Shown one piece after another: positions 34,194 through 46,335 of a stretch of DNA of 64,000 nucleotides (positions are counted from its first letter, which is position 1; each line of letters opens with the position of its first letter). The translations under genes were made by a program, and so were the position numbers. Source of the DNA: Elymus sibiricus (taxonomy: Eukaryota > Streptophyta > Magnoliopsida > Poales > Poaceae). Location: positions 78,493,954 to 78,557,953 of the forward strand of contig CM077665.1 in assembly GCA_039707655.1 (NCBI GenBank), read 5' to 3'. The notes under the pieces were generated by a model. It did no database searches. It saw only the letters and a list, made by a program, of their open reading frames with translations, and was not told the origin of the DNA.

Positions 34194-34717
34194 ATGGCTC
34201 CACCAAGCTCCTCCAAGGACAAGTTCTTCGAGAAGGTCATCAACCCGTATTTGCCGGAGGTGATGAAGCACCCTCAAGCCATTGAGATGCGTGAGGGGGT
34301 GCTCCACATCCGCGATGTTCAAGGACTAAGAAGACCGGGAGCGTGGAGGCTAGGCTTGAGGCGGTGGAGCAGGAAATCTTCAAGTGCCAGAAGATGGTGG
34401 AGCGTGGACTTAGTGCCAACCACTCCATGATCACGGAATTCACCCGTGATCAGACGATGGATGGCCGGTCTGTGAAGGACACCATCTCCACCCTCAACGA
34501 GCAAATTAATTTTCTGCAGAGCCAAGTTTATGATCTTCAAAACCAAGTCTTCGAATATGAAGCAAGATTTAAAGGTATGAGTTTAGCTGCCAGTTGCAGG
34601 ACTCAGGGTACTCTCGCATCAACCTTTGATGGGGAGCCCCTACCCTGGAAGCTGGAGGACAAGCTTGCTACATCAACACCTCCACCTTCTTCATCACCAC
34701 CACCAAAGGGGATTTGA
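34194..34717 (+). pseudogene. Coiled-coil ORF after pol, frameshifted
   Basis: An ORF opens at 34194 (MAPPSSSKDKFFEKVINPYL) and continues in another frame from about 34340 to a stop at 34715-34717. The second part is strongly helical with heptad-like spacing (TISTLNEQINFLQSQVYDLQ) and ends in Pro and Ser. It sits where Athila elements carry an extra ORF. No enzyme motif; role unknown. A single frameshift near 34330 breaks it. Confidence 0.65.
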
Positions 34718-35026
34718 GTACATGGGTATGGGCACTCCCCTTAGCTTGAGCCAAGCTTGGGGGAGGTGCCCCGGTATCGTTTCACCGCCACTTTTATTCA
34801 CCTTTACCTATTCTAGTTTTATCTTTAGTTTCCCTTTGCCATAGTCGAATAAAAGTTTAGCGTGATCTATTTTCGTGTGTTAGTTTTGTGGTCTACCTAT
34901 CTATGTAATCGAGTGAAAGTTATATAATAAAGTTTAGTTTGAGTTTTTGCTTCTCTACTTTCTTGTTGCAATCAAATAAAAGAAAGGCAATAAATGAAAA
35001 GAATCATATGCTAATCTTATGGTGAG

Positions 35027-36567
35027 TGATACGTCTCCGTTGTATCTATAATTTTTGATTGTTTCATGCCAATATTTTACAACTTTCATATACTTTTGGC
35101 AACTTTTTATACTATTTTTGGGACTAACATATTGATCCAGTGCCCAGTGCCAGTTCCTGTTTGTTGCATGTTTTTTTGTTTTGCAGAAAATCCATATCAA
35201 ACGAAGTCCAAACGGGATAAAAACTTACGGAGATTTTTTTGGAATATATGTGAATTTTGGGAAGTGGAATCAACAGAAGGCAGTGCCTGAGGGGCCCACA
35301 AGCCACAGGGGCGCGCCCTACCCCCTGGGCGTGCCAGGCTGGCTTGTGGCCACCCCGTAAGGCGGTTGGTGCCCTTCTTTCGCCGCAAGAAAGCTAATAT
35401 CCGGATAAAAATCGTGTTAAAATTTCAGCCCAATCGAAGTTACGGATCTCCGGGAATATAAGAAACGGTGAAAGGTCAGAATCTGGGAACGCAGAAACAG
35501 AAGGAAATAGAGAGAGAGATCCAATCTCGGAGGGGCTCTCGCCCCTCCGCCGCCATGGAGGCCAAGGACCAGAGGGGAAACTCTCCTCCCATCTAGGGAG
35601 GAGGTCAAGGAAGAAGAAGAAGGAGGGGAGCTCTCTCCCCCTCTCTCCCGGTGGCACCGGAACGCCGCCGGGGCCATCATCGTGACGGCGATCTACTCCA
35701 ACAACTCCGTCATCTTCACCAACACCTCCATCACCTTCCCCCATCTATCTACAGCGGTCCACTCTCCCGCAACCCGCTGTACCCTCTACTTGAACATGGT
35801 GCTTTATGCTTCATATTATTATCCAATGATGTGTTGCCATCCTATGATGTCTGAGTAGATTTTTGTTGTCCTATGGGTTGATTGATGATCATGATTGGTT
35901 TGAGTTGCATGTTTTATTATTGGTGCTGTCCTATGGTGCTCTCCGTGTCGCGCAAGCGTGAGGGATACCCGCTGTAGGGTGTTGCAATGTGTTCATGATT
36001 TGCCTATGGTGGGTTGCTTGAGTGACAGAAGCATAAACCCGAGTAGGTGGGTTGTTGCATATGGGAGTAAAGAGGACTTGATACCTTATAATGCTATGGT
36101 TGGGTTTTACCTTAATGATCTTTAGTAGTTGCGGATGCTTGCTAGAGTTCCAATCATAAGTGCATATGATCCAAGTAGAGAAAGTATGTTAGCTTATGCC
36201 TCTCCCTCATATAAAATTGCAATAATGATTACTGGTCTAGTTATCGATTGCCTAGGGACAATTCCGCAACTCCTACCACCACTTTTCCACACTCGTTAAA
36301 CTAACTTAGTTGTTTCTTTATCTAAGAAGCACCTAGTTTTTATTTACGTGCTCTTTATTATCTTGCAAATCTATCCTATCAGACCTACAAAGTACTTCTA
36401 GTTTCATACTTGTTCTAGGTAAAGCGAACGTTAAGCGTGCGTAGAGTTGTATCGGTGGTCGATAGAACTTGAGGGAATATTTGTTCTACCTTTAGCTCCT
36501 CGTTGGGTTCGACACTCTTACTTATCGAGAAAGGCTACAATTGATCCCCTATACTTGTGGGTTATCA
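35027..36567 (+). repeat. 5' LTR of the non-autonomous element
   Basis: Starts TGATACGTCTCCGTTG and ends ACTTGTGGGTTATCA. The last 65 or so bases closely match the LTR end of the surrounding Athila-type element. Confidence 0.95.
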
Positions 36568-36691
36568 AGACCTTTTTCTGGCGCCGTTGCCGGGGAGCAA
36601 TAGCGTGGGGTGAATATTCTCGTGTGTGCTTGTTTGCTTTATCACTAAGTAGATTTTATTCACTGTTCTAAGTTGTTCTCTATCTTTAGTT

Positions 36692-38035
36692 ATGGATATG
36701 GAACACGAAATACCAAAAAAATTAGGTGTACTTGCTACTCATGGAGATGGGGAACCTCCTAAAACCCTCGATTCTCGTTATGTGGAAAATATTATACACT
36801 ACTTTGATAATCCTGAGAAAACCCCATTCAACTTGATAACGGGATACACGTTGGATCAACGTGAATACTTTAGGGATTATCGCTTATCTCAAAAAGGGAA
36901 ACACTTATGGGATCAAATTAGAATACTGGGATGGTTTGCTTGGGATGCATGCTCGAGATGTGACTTTACTTGTTGCTCTAATATAGAAGCTCGACACCTG
37001 CCCTTTCAATGCAAATTTAATGATAATGAAACCTTAGCTTCTTATGCTAAAGGTATTTATGATTACTATGATGTGGAACGAATAGAAGAATTTGTTGTTT
37101 TTAAAGGTGCTTATGAAATTGCTTCTTTGCTTGAAAAGTATGATGATGATGTTCCTTACGAATCTGAAATTTTTGCCATACTTAAATATTGCTATGAGAA
37201 TTATGATTGCAATGCTGATATTATTGAATTTATTGAGAGAATGTCTGCTGCCTTGGAAGAGACTAATATTTTGCAGGAATCTATGGAAGAAGAAATTCCT
37301 GACACTGTGAGCTCATTAGATGAAAAAGATGACGAGGAGAGCGAAGAACAAAAGGAGGAAGAGCGGATTAGCTACCCGTGCCCACCTTCTAATGAGAGTA
37401 AATCTTCAACTCATACATTGTTTAATTTCCCTTCATGCTTACCGAAGGATGAATGCTATGTTGATTGCTATGATCCCTTGGATTCGTTTGAAATATCCCT
37501 TTTTGATGAACTTGATGCTTGCTATGCTTGTGGTCATGATGCCAATATGGATGATGCTTATGGAGATGAACTTGCTATAGTTCCTTATGTTAAATATGAA
37601 ATTGTTGCTATTGCACCCACACATGATAGTCCTATTATCTTTTTGAATTCTCCCAACTACACTATATCGGAGAAATTTGCACTTATTAAGGATTATATAG
37701 ATGGGTTGCCTTTTACTATTACACATGATAATTTTGATAGATATAATATGCATGTGCTTGCTGCTCCTACTTGCAATTATTATGAGAGAGGAACTACATC
37801 TCCACCTCTCTATGTTTCCAATATGATAAAATTGCAAGAAACTGCTTATACTATGTATTGGCCTTTACTTGATGTGCATGAATTGTTCTTTTATGACATG
37901 CCGATGCATAGGAAGAGAGTTAGACTTCGTTGTTGCATGATATATGTTACTTTGTGCTCACTACTAAATTACAAATCATTGTTAATTAAAATTGGCTTTG
38001 ATATACCTTGGGATCCGGATGGATCCATTACTTGA
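36692..38035 (+). CDS. Intact 447-residue ORF of unknown function in a non-autonomous LTR element
   Basis: One uninterrupted frame from ATG 36692 (MDMEHEIPKKLGVLATHGDG) to TGA 38033-38035, shortly after the primer site, where Gag normally lies. The protein is acidic, with a Glu and Asp-rich middle (SSLDEKDDEESEEQKEEERI) and scattered Cys (CSRCDFTCC, CYACGH), but no regular zinc knuckle. No protease, polymerase or integrase motif was seen. The N-terminal third is compact and aromatic-rich (YTLDQREYFRDYRLSQKGKH). It could be a diverged Gag or an accessory factor that helps packaging. Neighbours with pol are full of stops while this frame is intact, which suggests either recent insertion or selection. 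Confidence 0.8.
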   Translation: MDMEHEIPKKLGVLATHGDGEPPKTLDSRYVENIIHYFDNPEKTPFNLITGYTLDQREYFRDYRLSQKGKHLWDQIRILGWFAWDACSRCDFTCCSNIEARHLPFQCKFNDNETLASYAKGIYDYYDVERIEEFVVFKGAYEIASLLEKYDDDVPYESEIFAILKYCYENYDCNADIIEFIERMSAALEETNILQESMEEEIPDTVSSLDEKDDEESEEQKEEERISYPCPPSNESKSSTHTLFNFPSCLPKDECYVDCYDPLDSFEISLFDELDACYACGHDANMDDAYGDELAIVPYVKYEIVAIAPTHDSPIIFLNSPNYTISEKFALIKDYIDGLPFTITHDNFDRYNMHVLAAPTCNYYERGTTSPPLYVSNMIKLQETAYTMYWPLLDVHELFFYDMPMHRKRVRLRCCMIYVTLCSLLNYKSLLIKIGFDIPWDPDGSIT

Positions 38036-41000
38036 GCACTATATGCCTAGCTTAATGGCTTTAAAGAAAGCGCTGCCAGGGAGACAACCCGGAAGTTTTA
38101 GAGAGTCATTTTATTCTGTTGTGTGCTTTTATATAGTTCAAAAACAAAAAAATAAAGAGGGGAACCTAAAACTTTTTCAAAAAGAAAAGTGAAAGTGAGA
38201 AGGGCGAGCATTGTGAAAGTGGGAGCTAGCCTTGAACTTTGTTCATGCCCATGGAAACCTTGTGAATCTTAATTACAGAAACTTTTCAACAAAAATAATT
38301 ATCTCCTTGTATAAATCCATTGTATTATAAAAATAATGTGCCAAGATTTGCCTTTAGGATGATTAGATTGCTTGTTTGGTGTGTGCAGTGCAAAAACAGA
38401 AACTTTGGCTGTAGTGCGTTAATTTACATTTTTTACTGAAATGTCAAAAGTTTCTGAATTTTTTACACAGTACTGATATGCAAATTTTTTATTTTTTCCT
38501 ATTTTTTCAGAATTTTAAGAGTTACAGAAGTATGGTGAATGTTCATATTACTACAGACTGTCCTGTTTTTGACAGATTCTGTTTTTGATGCATTGTTTTG
38601 CTAGTTTTGATGAAACTATCGATTTTATCGGTGGTATAAGCCATAAAGAAGTTATAATACAGTAGCTACAATGCAAAAACAAAATATGAATTGGTTGGCA
38701 ACAGTACTTAAAGTGGTAATTTGCTTTATTATACTAACGGATCTCACGAGGGTTTTGTTAAGTTTTGTGTGATTGAAGTTTTCAAGTTTTGGGTGAGATC
38801 ACGATGGATGAAGGAATAAGGAGTGGAAAGAGACTAAGCTTGGGGATGCCTGAAGCACCCCAAGGTAATATTCAAGGACTCCCAAGAAACTAAGCTTGGG
38901 GATGCCCCGGAAGGCATCCCCTTTTTCTTCTAACAACCATCGGTAATTTTACTTTGAGCTATATTTTTATTCGTCACATGATATGCGTAAATCTTGGAGC
39001 GTCGTGTGCTTTTTATTTTTCTTTTAGTAATGCACCATGCTGGTATGAGAAAGTACTTGGTTGATTTATAGAAGGCTCTTTGCACCTCACTTATATCTTT
39101 TGAGTATGGCTTTATAGAATGCTTCATGTGCTTCATTTATATCATTTGAAGTTTGGATTGCCTGTTTCTCTACACATAGAAAACCGCCATTTGTAGAATG
39201 CTCTTTTGCTTCACTTATATTTGTTAGAGCGTGGTCATATCTTTTGTAGAAAGAATTAAACTCTCATGCTTCACTTAAATCTATTTAGAGAGTCAACATG
39301 AATTGGTCATTCACATGGTTAGTCATAAAATCCTACATAAAACTTGTAGATCACTGAATATGATATGTTTGATTCCTTGCAATAGTTTTGAGATGTAGAG
39401 ATGGTGATATTAAGAGTTATGCTAGTAAGTAATTGTGGATTAGTAGAAATACTTGTGTTAAGGTTTGTGATTCCCGTAGCATGCACGCATGGTGAACCGT
39501 TATGTAACGAAGTCGGAGCATGATTTGTTTAATGATTGTCATCCTTTGTGTGATGGGTCGGGAGCGCGCGATGGTTTACTCCTACCAACCTCTCCCCTAG
39601 GGGCATGCGTCTAACACTTTGCTTCGATGACTAATAGACTTTTTCAATAAGTATGTGAGTTCTTTATGACTAATGTGAGTCTATGGATTATACGCACTCT
39701 CACCCTTCCACCTTTGCTAGCCTCTCTAGTACCGCGCAACTTTCGCCGGTGCATTAAACCCACCTTCCTCAAAACAGCCACCATATACCTTCCTCAAAAC
39801 AGCCACCATACCTACCTATTATGGCATTTCCATAGCCATTCCGAGATATATTGCCATGCAACTTCCACCGTTCCGTTTATTATGACACGCACCATCATTG
39901 TCATATTGCTTTGCATGATCATAAGACAGCTAGCATGATGTTTTCATGGCTTGTCCATTTTTTGATGTCAATTGCTACGCTAGATCATTGCACATCCCGG
40001 TACACCACCGGAGGCATTCATATAGAGTCATATTTTGTTCTAAGTTTTTGAGTTGTAAGTAAATAAAAGTGTGATGATTTCCATTATTAGAGCATTGTCC
40101 CATGAGAGGAAAGGATGATGGAAGCTATGATTCCCTCAATAGATGGGATGAGTCTCCGGACTTTACAAATAATAAAAGAGGCCAATGAAGCCCAAATAAA
40201 AAAAAGAGGCCAAAGATGCCCACTAAAAAATAAAAAATAAAAAGAGAAAAGAAAAAAAATGAAATGAGAGAAAGAGAGAAGGGACAATGCTACTATCTTT
40301 TTCCACACTTGTGCTTCAAAGTAGAACCATGATCTTCATGATAGAGAATCTCCTATTTTGTCACTTTCATATACTAGTGGGAATTTTTCATTATATAACT
40401 TGGCTTGTATATTCCAATGATGGGCTTCCTCAAAGTGCCCTAGGTCTTCGTGAGCAAGCGAGTTGGATGCACGCCCACTTAGTTTCCTTTTGAGCTTTCA
40501 TACACTTATAGCTCTAGTGCATCCGTTGCATGGCAATCCCTACTCACTCACATTGATATCTATTGATGGGCATCTCCATAGCCCGTTGATACGCCTAGTT
40601 GATGTGAGACTATCTTCTCCTTTTCCCTTGCACCTCCACCACATTCTATTCCACCCATAGTGCTATATCCATGGCTCACGCTCATGTATTGCGTGAGAGT
40701 TGAAAAGGTTTGAGAACATAAAAGGGGTGAAACAATTGCTTGACTTGTCATCGGGGGTGTGCATGATTTAGATACTTTGTGTGGGGAAGATGGAGCATAA
40801 CCAGACTATATGATATTGTAGGGATAACTTTCTTTAGCCATGGTATTTTGAAAGATATGATTGCTTGTTAGTATGCTTTAAGTATTATTGTTTTTATGTC
40901 AACATTAAGCTATTGTACTGAATTTTACGGATCTTAATATTCATGCCATGATTAGATTATATGATCAAGATTGTGCTAGGTAGCATTCCACATCAAAAAT

Positions 41001-41056
41001 TATTATTTTTATCATTTACCTACTCGAGGACGAGCAGGAATTAAGCTTGGGGATGC
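38036..41056 (+). other. Non-coding internal region of the non-autonomous element
   Basis: About 3 kb without a supported ORF, AT-rich. The motif AAGCTTGGGGATGCC recurs at 38838-38906, and AAGCTTGGGGATGC directly precedes the 3' LTR as the polypurine tract (41043-41056). Confidence 0.7.
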
Positions 41057-42599
41057 TGATACGTCTCCGTCGTATCTATAATTTTTGATTGTTTCATGCC
41101 AATATTTTACAACTTTCATATACTTTTGGCAACTTTTTATACTATTTTTGGGACTAACATATTGATCTAGTGCCCAGTGCCAGTTCCTGTTTGTTGCATG
41201 TTTTTTTGTTTCGCAGAAAATCCATATCAAACGAAGTCCAAACGGGATAAAAACTTACGGAGATTTTTTTTTGGAATATATGTGAATTTTGGGAAGTGGA
41301 ATCAACAGAAGGCGGTGCCTGAGGGGCCCACAAGCCACAGGGGCGCGCCCTACCCCCTGGGCGTGCCAGGCTGGCTTGTGGCCACCCCGTAAGGCGGTTG
41401 GTGCCCTTCTTTCGCCGCAAGAAAGCTAATATCCGGATAAAAATCGTGTTAAAATTTCAGCCCAATCGGAGTTACGGATCTCCAGGAATATAAGAAACGG
41501 TGAAAGGCCAGAATCTGGGAACGCGGAAACAGAAGGAAATAGAGAGAGAGATCCAATCTCGGAGGGGCTCTCGCCCCTCCGCCGCCATGGAGGCCAAGGA
41601 CCAGAGGGAAAACCCTCCTCCCATCTAGGGAGGAGGTCAAGGAAGAAGAAGAAGGAGGGGGGCTCTCTCCCCCTCTCTCCCGGTGGCACCGGAACGCCGT
41701 CGGGGCCATCATCGTGACGGCGATCTACTCCAACAACTCCGTCATCTTCACCAACACTTCCATCACCTTCCCCCATCTATCTAAAGCGGTCCACTCTCCC
41801 GCAACCCGCTGTACCCTCTACTTGAACATGGTGCTTTATGCTTCATATTATTATCCAATGATGTGTTGCCATCCTATGATGTCTGAGTAGATTTTTGTTG
41901 TCCTATGGGTTGATTGATGATCATGATTGGTTTGAGTTGCATGTTTTATTATTGGTGCTGTCCTATGGTGCTCTCCGTGTCGCGCAAGCGTGAGGGATCC
42001 CCGTTGTAGGGTGTTGCAATGTGTTCATGATTTGCCTATGGTGGGTTGCTTGAGTGACAGAAGCATAAACCCGAGTAGGTGGGTTGTTGCATATGGGAGT
42101 AAAGAGGACTTGATACCTTATAATGCTATGGTTGGGTTTTACCTTAATGATCTTTAGTAGTTGCGGATGCTTGCTAGAGTTCCAATCATAAGTGCATATG
42201 ATCCAAGTAGAGAAAGTATGTTAGCTTATGCCTCTCCCTCATATAAAATTGCAATAATGATTACTGGTCTAGTTATCGATTGCCTAGGGACAATTCCGCA
42301 ACTCCTACCACCACTTTTCCACACTCGTTAAACTAACTTAGTTGTTTCTTTATCTAAGCAGCCCCTAGTTTTTATTTACGTGCTCTTTATTATCTTGCAA
42401 ACCTATCCTATCACACCTACAAAGTACTTCTAGTTTCATACTTGTTCTAGGTAAAGCGAACGTTAAGCGTGCGTAGAGTTGTATCGGTGGTCGATAGAAC
42501 TTGAGGGAATATTTGTTCTACCTTTAGCTCCTCGTTGGGTTCGACACTCTTACTTATCGAGAAAGGCTACAATTGATCCCCTATACTTGTGGGTTATCA
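41057..42599 (+). repeat. 3' LTR of the non-autonomous element
   Basis: 1543 bp, starts TGATACGTCTCCGTCG and ends GTGGGTTATCA. Differs from the 5' LTR mostly by transitions plus a 2-bp longer T run near 41265. Confidence 0.95.
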
Positions 42600-42604
42600 G
42601 TGAG

Positions 42605-43870
42605 TAATGATATCACATAATGAAAAGTATAAGTAGTAAAATTTATTGGAGATTGCAAAACATAGCATTGGTCAATGATGCAATTCATGAAAGAATTAAT
42701 TAGGGAAGAGAAGATTCACATGCAAATACACTATCTTGGACATCTTTTATGATTGTGAGCCCCCATCAAATATTATATGTCAAAATTGTTGACGTTGGAC
42801 AAGGAAGACAACGTAATGATTTATGTTTGTTCATATCCGCATAGAAGTTATATTGTCATAGATCCTTTAACATGTGGTGCTTGCCCAATATCTTTGCTAG
42901 CCAAAAATTCCGCACTAAGTAGAGATACTACTTGTGCATCCAAAAACCCAAACCCAAACTCTTTCTCCACCATACCTACCTATGGATCGAGAAAGATCCT
43001 TCAAGCAAGTTATCATCGGTGCAACAAGGCAATAAAAATTGCTTCTAAAGTGTTTTGATCAATTAGTGTAAGAGAAAATTGAGCGTTATACGAACTTATG
43101 ATGGCAAAGTAATAAAAGCGACAAACTGCATAATAAAGGTTGCTATCATAGGGGGCAATATAGCGTGACGTTCTTTTACATTAAGGGATTGGGCATACAA
43201 ACCAATAAGCGCATGACAACCTCTGCTTCCCTCTGCGAAGGGCCTATCTTTTACTTTTACGCACTTACTTTTATGCAAGAGTCAAAGTATTCCTCTCTAT
43301 TCCTTTTTACCTTTTCCTTTGCAAGCATCATGTGGTGAGGAAAGATCTAGGCACATATATCCAGTTGGATATGGGTGGGCATGAGTTATTATTGTTGACA
43401 TCACCCTTGAGTTGAATACGTTGGGAGGCAAAACTATAAGCCCCTATCTTCATATGTGCCCGGTTGAAACTTTTTGTTCATGGGTATGCCGTGAGCGTCA
43501 GCAATCATAGAAGACTAAATGATGGTTGAGTATGTGGACTTGCCAAAAGGCTCCGACATGAGACCCTTCCTGAAAATATGATGAATTGTAGTTGCAAAGT
43601 TGACTGAGAACACAGTTTGTTGGTTTCCAATAAGGTTTATGCTTCATACTTCTATGTTGTGATGAATTGTTACTTGTTCATGAGAAGCTTTATGATAAAA
43701 ATATATTGAAATAAGTTATTATGTTAGAGTTTGTTGCTGTTATGTTAATAAGCATGATGCTTCTATGTCCGTATTTTGTTTTTATCGACACCTCTCTCTC
43801 AAACCATGTGGACATGCTTTTCAATATCGGCTTTCGCTTGAGGACAAGCGAGGTCTAAGCTTGGGGGAGT
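42605..43870 (+). other. 3' internal remainder of the Athila-type element
   Basis: Non-coding sequence that continues the element after the inner insertion. It ends with the polypurine tract AAGCTTGGGGGAGT at 43857-43870. Confidence 0.75.
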
Positions 43871-45342
43871 TGATACGTCCATTTTGCATCATGATTTCCT
43901 ACTGTTATTTACTTTGTTTTGTTGAATAATAATGCTTTGGGGAGTGATTCTAATGCCTTTTCTCTCATAATATGCAAGGTTTACACAAAGAGGGAGAATA
44001 CCGACAGCTGGAATTCTAGACCCAAGAAAAGCACGTCAGAGATACCTATTCTGCACAACTCCAATGAAGCTGAAACTTTACGGAGATTATTTTTGGAATT
44101 TATAAAAAATACTGGAGCAAAAATATACCGGAGGGGGGCGGCCTGGTGGGTGGTGCTCACCCAGGCCCACCTCCGGAGCCCATCTTCTGGTATAAATACC
44201 CAAAAAACCTAAAAAAATGAGGAGGAGGACTTTCGGGACGAAGCGCCGCCGCCTTGAGGTGGAACTTGGGCAGAAGCACTTTTGCCCTCCGGCGGAGCGA
44301 TTCCAAAGGGGGAACTTCCCTCCCGGAGGGGGAAATCGAAGCTATCGTCATCACCAACACCCCTCTCATCTTTGGGAGGCCAATCTTCATCAACATCTTC
44401 AACAACACCGTCTCCTCTCAAACCCTAGTTCATCTCTTGTGTTCAATCTTTGTACCGGAACCTCAGATTGGTACCTGTGGGTGACTAGTAGTGTTGATTA
44501 CCTTGTGTAGTTGATTAGTATATGGTTTATTTGATGGAAGATCATATGTTCAGATCCATTATGCTATTCATTACTCCTCTGATCTTGAGCATGATTATTA
44601 TTTGTGAGTAGTTATCTTTGTTCTTGAGGTCACGGGAGAAGTCATGTTGCGAGTAATCATGTGAATTTGATATGTGTTCGATATTTTGATGATATGTATG
44701 TTGTGATTCCCTTAGTGGTGTCATGTGAACGTCGACTACATGACACTTCACCATTCATGGGCCTAAGGGAATGCATTGTGGAGTAGTTATTAGATGATGG
44801 GTTGCTAGAGTGACAGAAGCTTAAACCCTAGTTCATGCGCTACTTCGTAAGGGGCTGATTTGGATCCACATGTTTAATGCTATGGTTAGACTTTGTCTTA
44901 ATACTTTTCTCGTAGTTGCGGATGCTTGCGAGGGGGTTAATCATAAGTAGGTTGTTAGTTCAAGTAAGAACATCACCTTAGCACCGGTCCACCCACATAT
45001 CAAATTATCAAAGTAGCGAACACGAATCAAACCAACATGATAAAAGTGACTAGACGAAATTCCCGTGTACCCTCAAGAACACTTTGCCTATTACTAGTGA
45101 TTGTTCTGGCCTGTCCTTTGCCTCAAAAGGATTGGGCTATCTTGCTGCACCTTGTTTACCGTTACCTTTACTTGCTCGTTACAAATTACCTTGCTATCAA
45201 ACTACCTATTACCTACAATTTCAATGCTTGCAGAAATTACCTTGCTGAAAACCACTTGTCATTTCCTTCTGCTCCTCGTTGGGTTCGACACTCTTACTTA
45301 TCGAAAGGACTATGATTGATCCCCTATACTTGCGGGTCATCA
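43871..45342 (+). repeat. 3' LTR of the Athila-type element
   Basis: 1472 bp, from TGATACGTCCATTTTGC to CTTGCGGGTCATCA. It is 48 bp shorter than the 5' LTR, lacking a segment between two CCTGGTG words near 44140. Confidence 0.93.
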
Positions 45343-46115
45343 ATTACTCCTCTGATCTTGAGCATGATTATTATTTGTGAGTAGTTACCTCTGTGCTTGA
45401 GGTCACGGGAGAAGTCATGTTGCGAGTAATCATGTGAATTTGATATGTGTTCGATATTTTGATGATATGTATGTTGTGATTCCCTTAGTGGTGTCATGTG
45501 AACGTCGACTACATGACACTTCACCATTCATGGGCCTAAGGGAATGCATTGTGGAGTAGTTATTAGATGATGGGTTGCTAGAGTGACAGAAGCTTAAACC
45601 CTAGTTTATGCGCTACTTCGTAAGGGGCTGATTTGGATCCACATGTTTAATGCTATGGTTAGACTTTGTCTTAATACTTTTCTCGTAGTTGCGGATGCTT
45701 GCGAGGGGGTTAATCATAAGTAGGTTGTTAGTTCAAGTAAGAACATCACCTTAGCACCGGTCCACCCACATATCAAATTATAAAAGTAGCGAACACGAAT
45801 CAAACCAACATGATAAAAGTGACTAGACGAAATTCCCGTGTACCCTCAAGAACACTTTGCCTATTACTAGTGATTGTTCTGGCCTGTCCTTTGCCTCAAA
45901 AGGATTGGGCTATCTTGCTGCACCTTGTTTACCGTTACCGTTACTTGCTCGTTACAAATTACCTTGCTATCAAACTACCTATTACCTACAATTTCAGTGC
46001 TTGCAGAAATTACCTTGCTGAAAACCGCTTGTCATTTCCTTCTGCTCCTCGTTGGGTTCGACACTCTTACTTATCGAAAGGACTACGATTGTTCCCCTAT
46101 ACTTGTGGGTCATCA
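45343..46115 (+). repeat. Extra partial LTR copy (last 773 bp)
   Basis: Begins ATTACTCCTCTGATCTTGAG, the same point as 28255 in the 5' LTR, and runs to the true element end before TATAC. It shares variants with the adjacent 3' LTR that the 5' LTR lacks. Confidence 0.92.
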
Positions 46116-46120
46116 TATAC

Positions 46121-46219
46121 CCTGTATCATGTATTTGTACACTTTGTGTACCCTTATATATATGAGATAGCCACACCCTATTGGGTGTTGAGCAGTTTCC
46201 CACAACCCTAAGTTTTACA
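46121..46219 (+). repeat. Second piece of the split Copia 5' LTR
   Basis: CCTGTATCATGTATTTGTAC to AAGTTTTACA, completing the 36 bases at 27472-27507. It is followed by the Met-tRNA primer site. Confidence 0.93.
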
Positions 46220-46335
46220 TGGTATCAGATTAGGTTACGATCGCTTCCGCACCTGTCCCCGATCACCGCCGCCGCGATCCCCGATCGCTGCCGCCGCGAT
46301 TGCCTTAGGCCGCCGCCGCCACTTAGGTCGCCGCG

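Larger units (their letters stand above)
35027..42599 (+). mobile_element. Non-autonomous LTR element, TSD GTGAG
   Basis: Flanked by GTGAG (35022-35026 and 42600-42604). LTRs are 1541 and 1543 bp with about 20 differences by eye, roughly 1.3 percent, so this is the youngest layer. The internal region has the same Asp primer site as its host (36579-36595). It holds one intact ORF and no protease, reverse transcriptase or integrase, so it must use proteins made elsewhere. Confidence 0.95.
27508..46115 (+). mobile_element. Athila-type Gypsy element inserted in the Copia 5' LTR
   Basis: Flanked by TATAC (27503-27507 and 46116-46120). It has a 1520-bp 5' LTR, an Asp-tRNA primer site, gag, a broken pol, a further coiled-coil ORF and a 3' LTR with an extra partial copy. 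The inner element 35027-42599 interrupts it. The Asp primer site and the additional ORF after pol fit the Athila lineage; family names (Sabrina or WHAM type) cannot be settled by eye. Confidence 0.93.

Noticed and set aside
35394..35744. 116-codon minus-strand ORF, present again at 41426
   Set aside because: Antisense reading of the LTR pair of the non-autonomous element.
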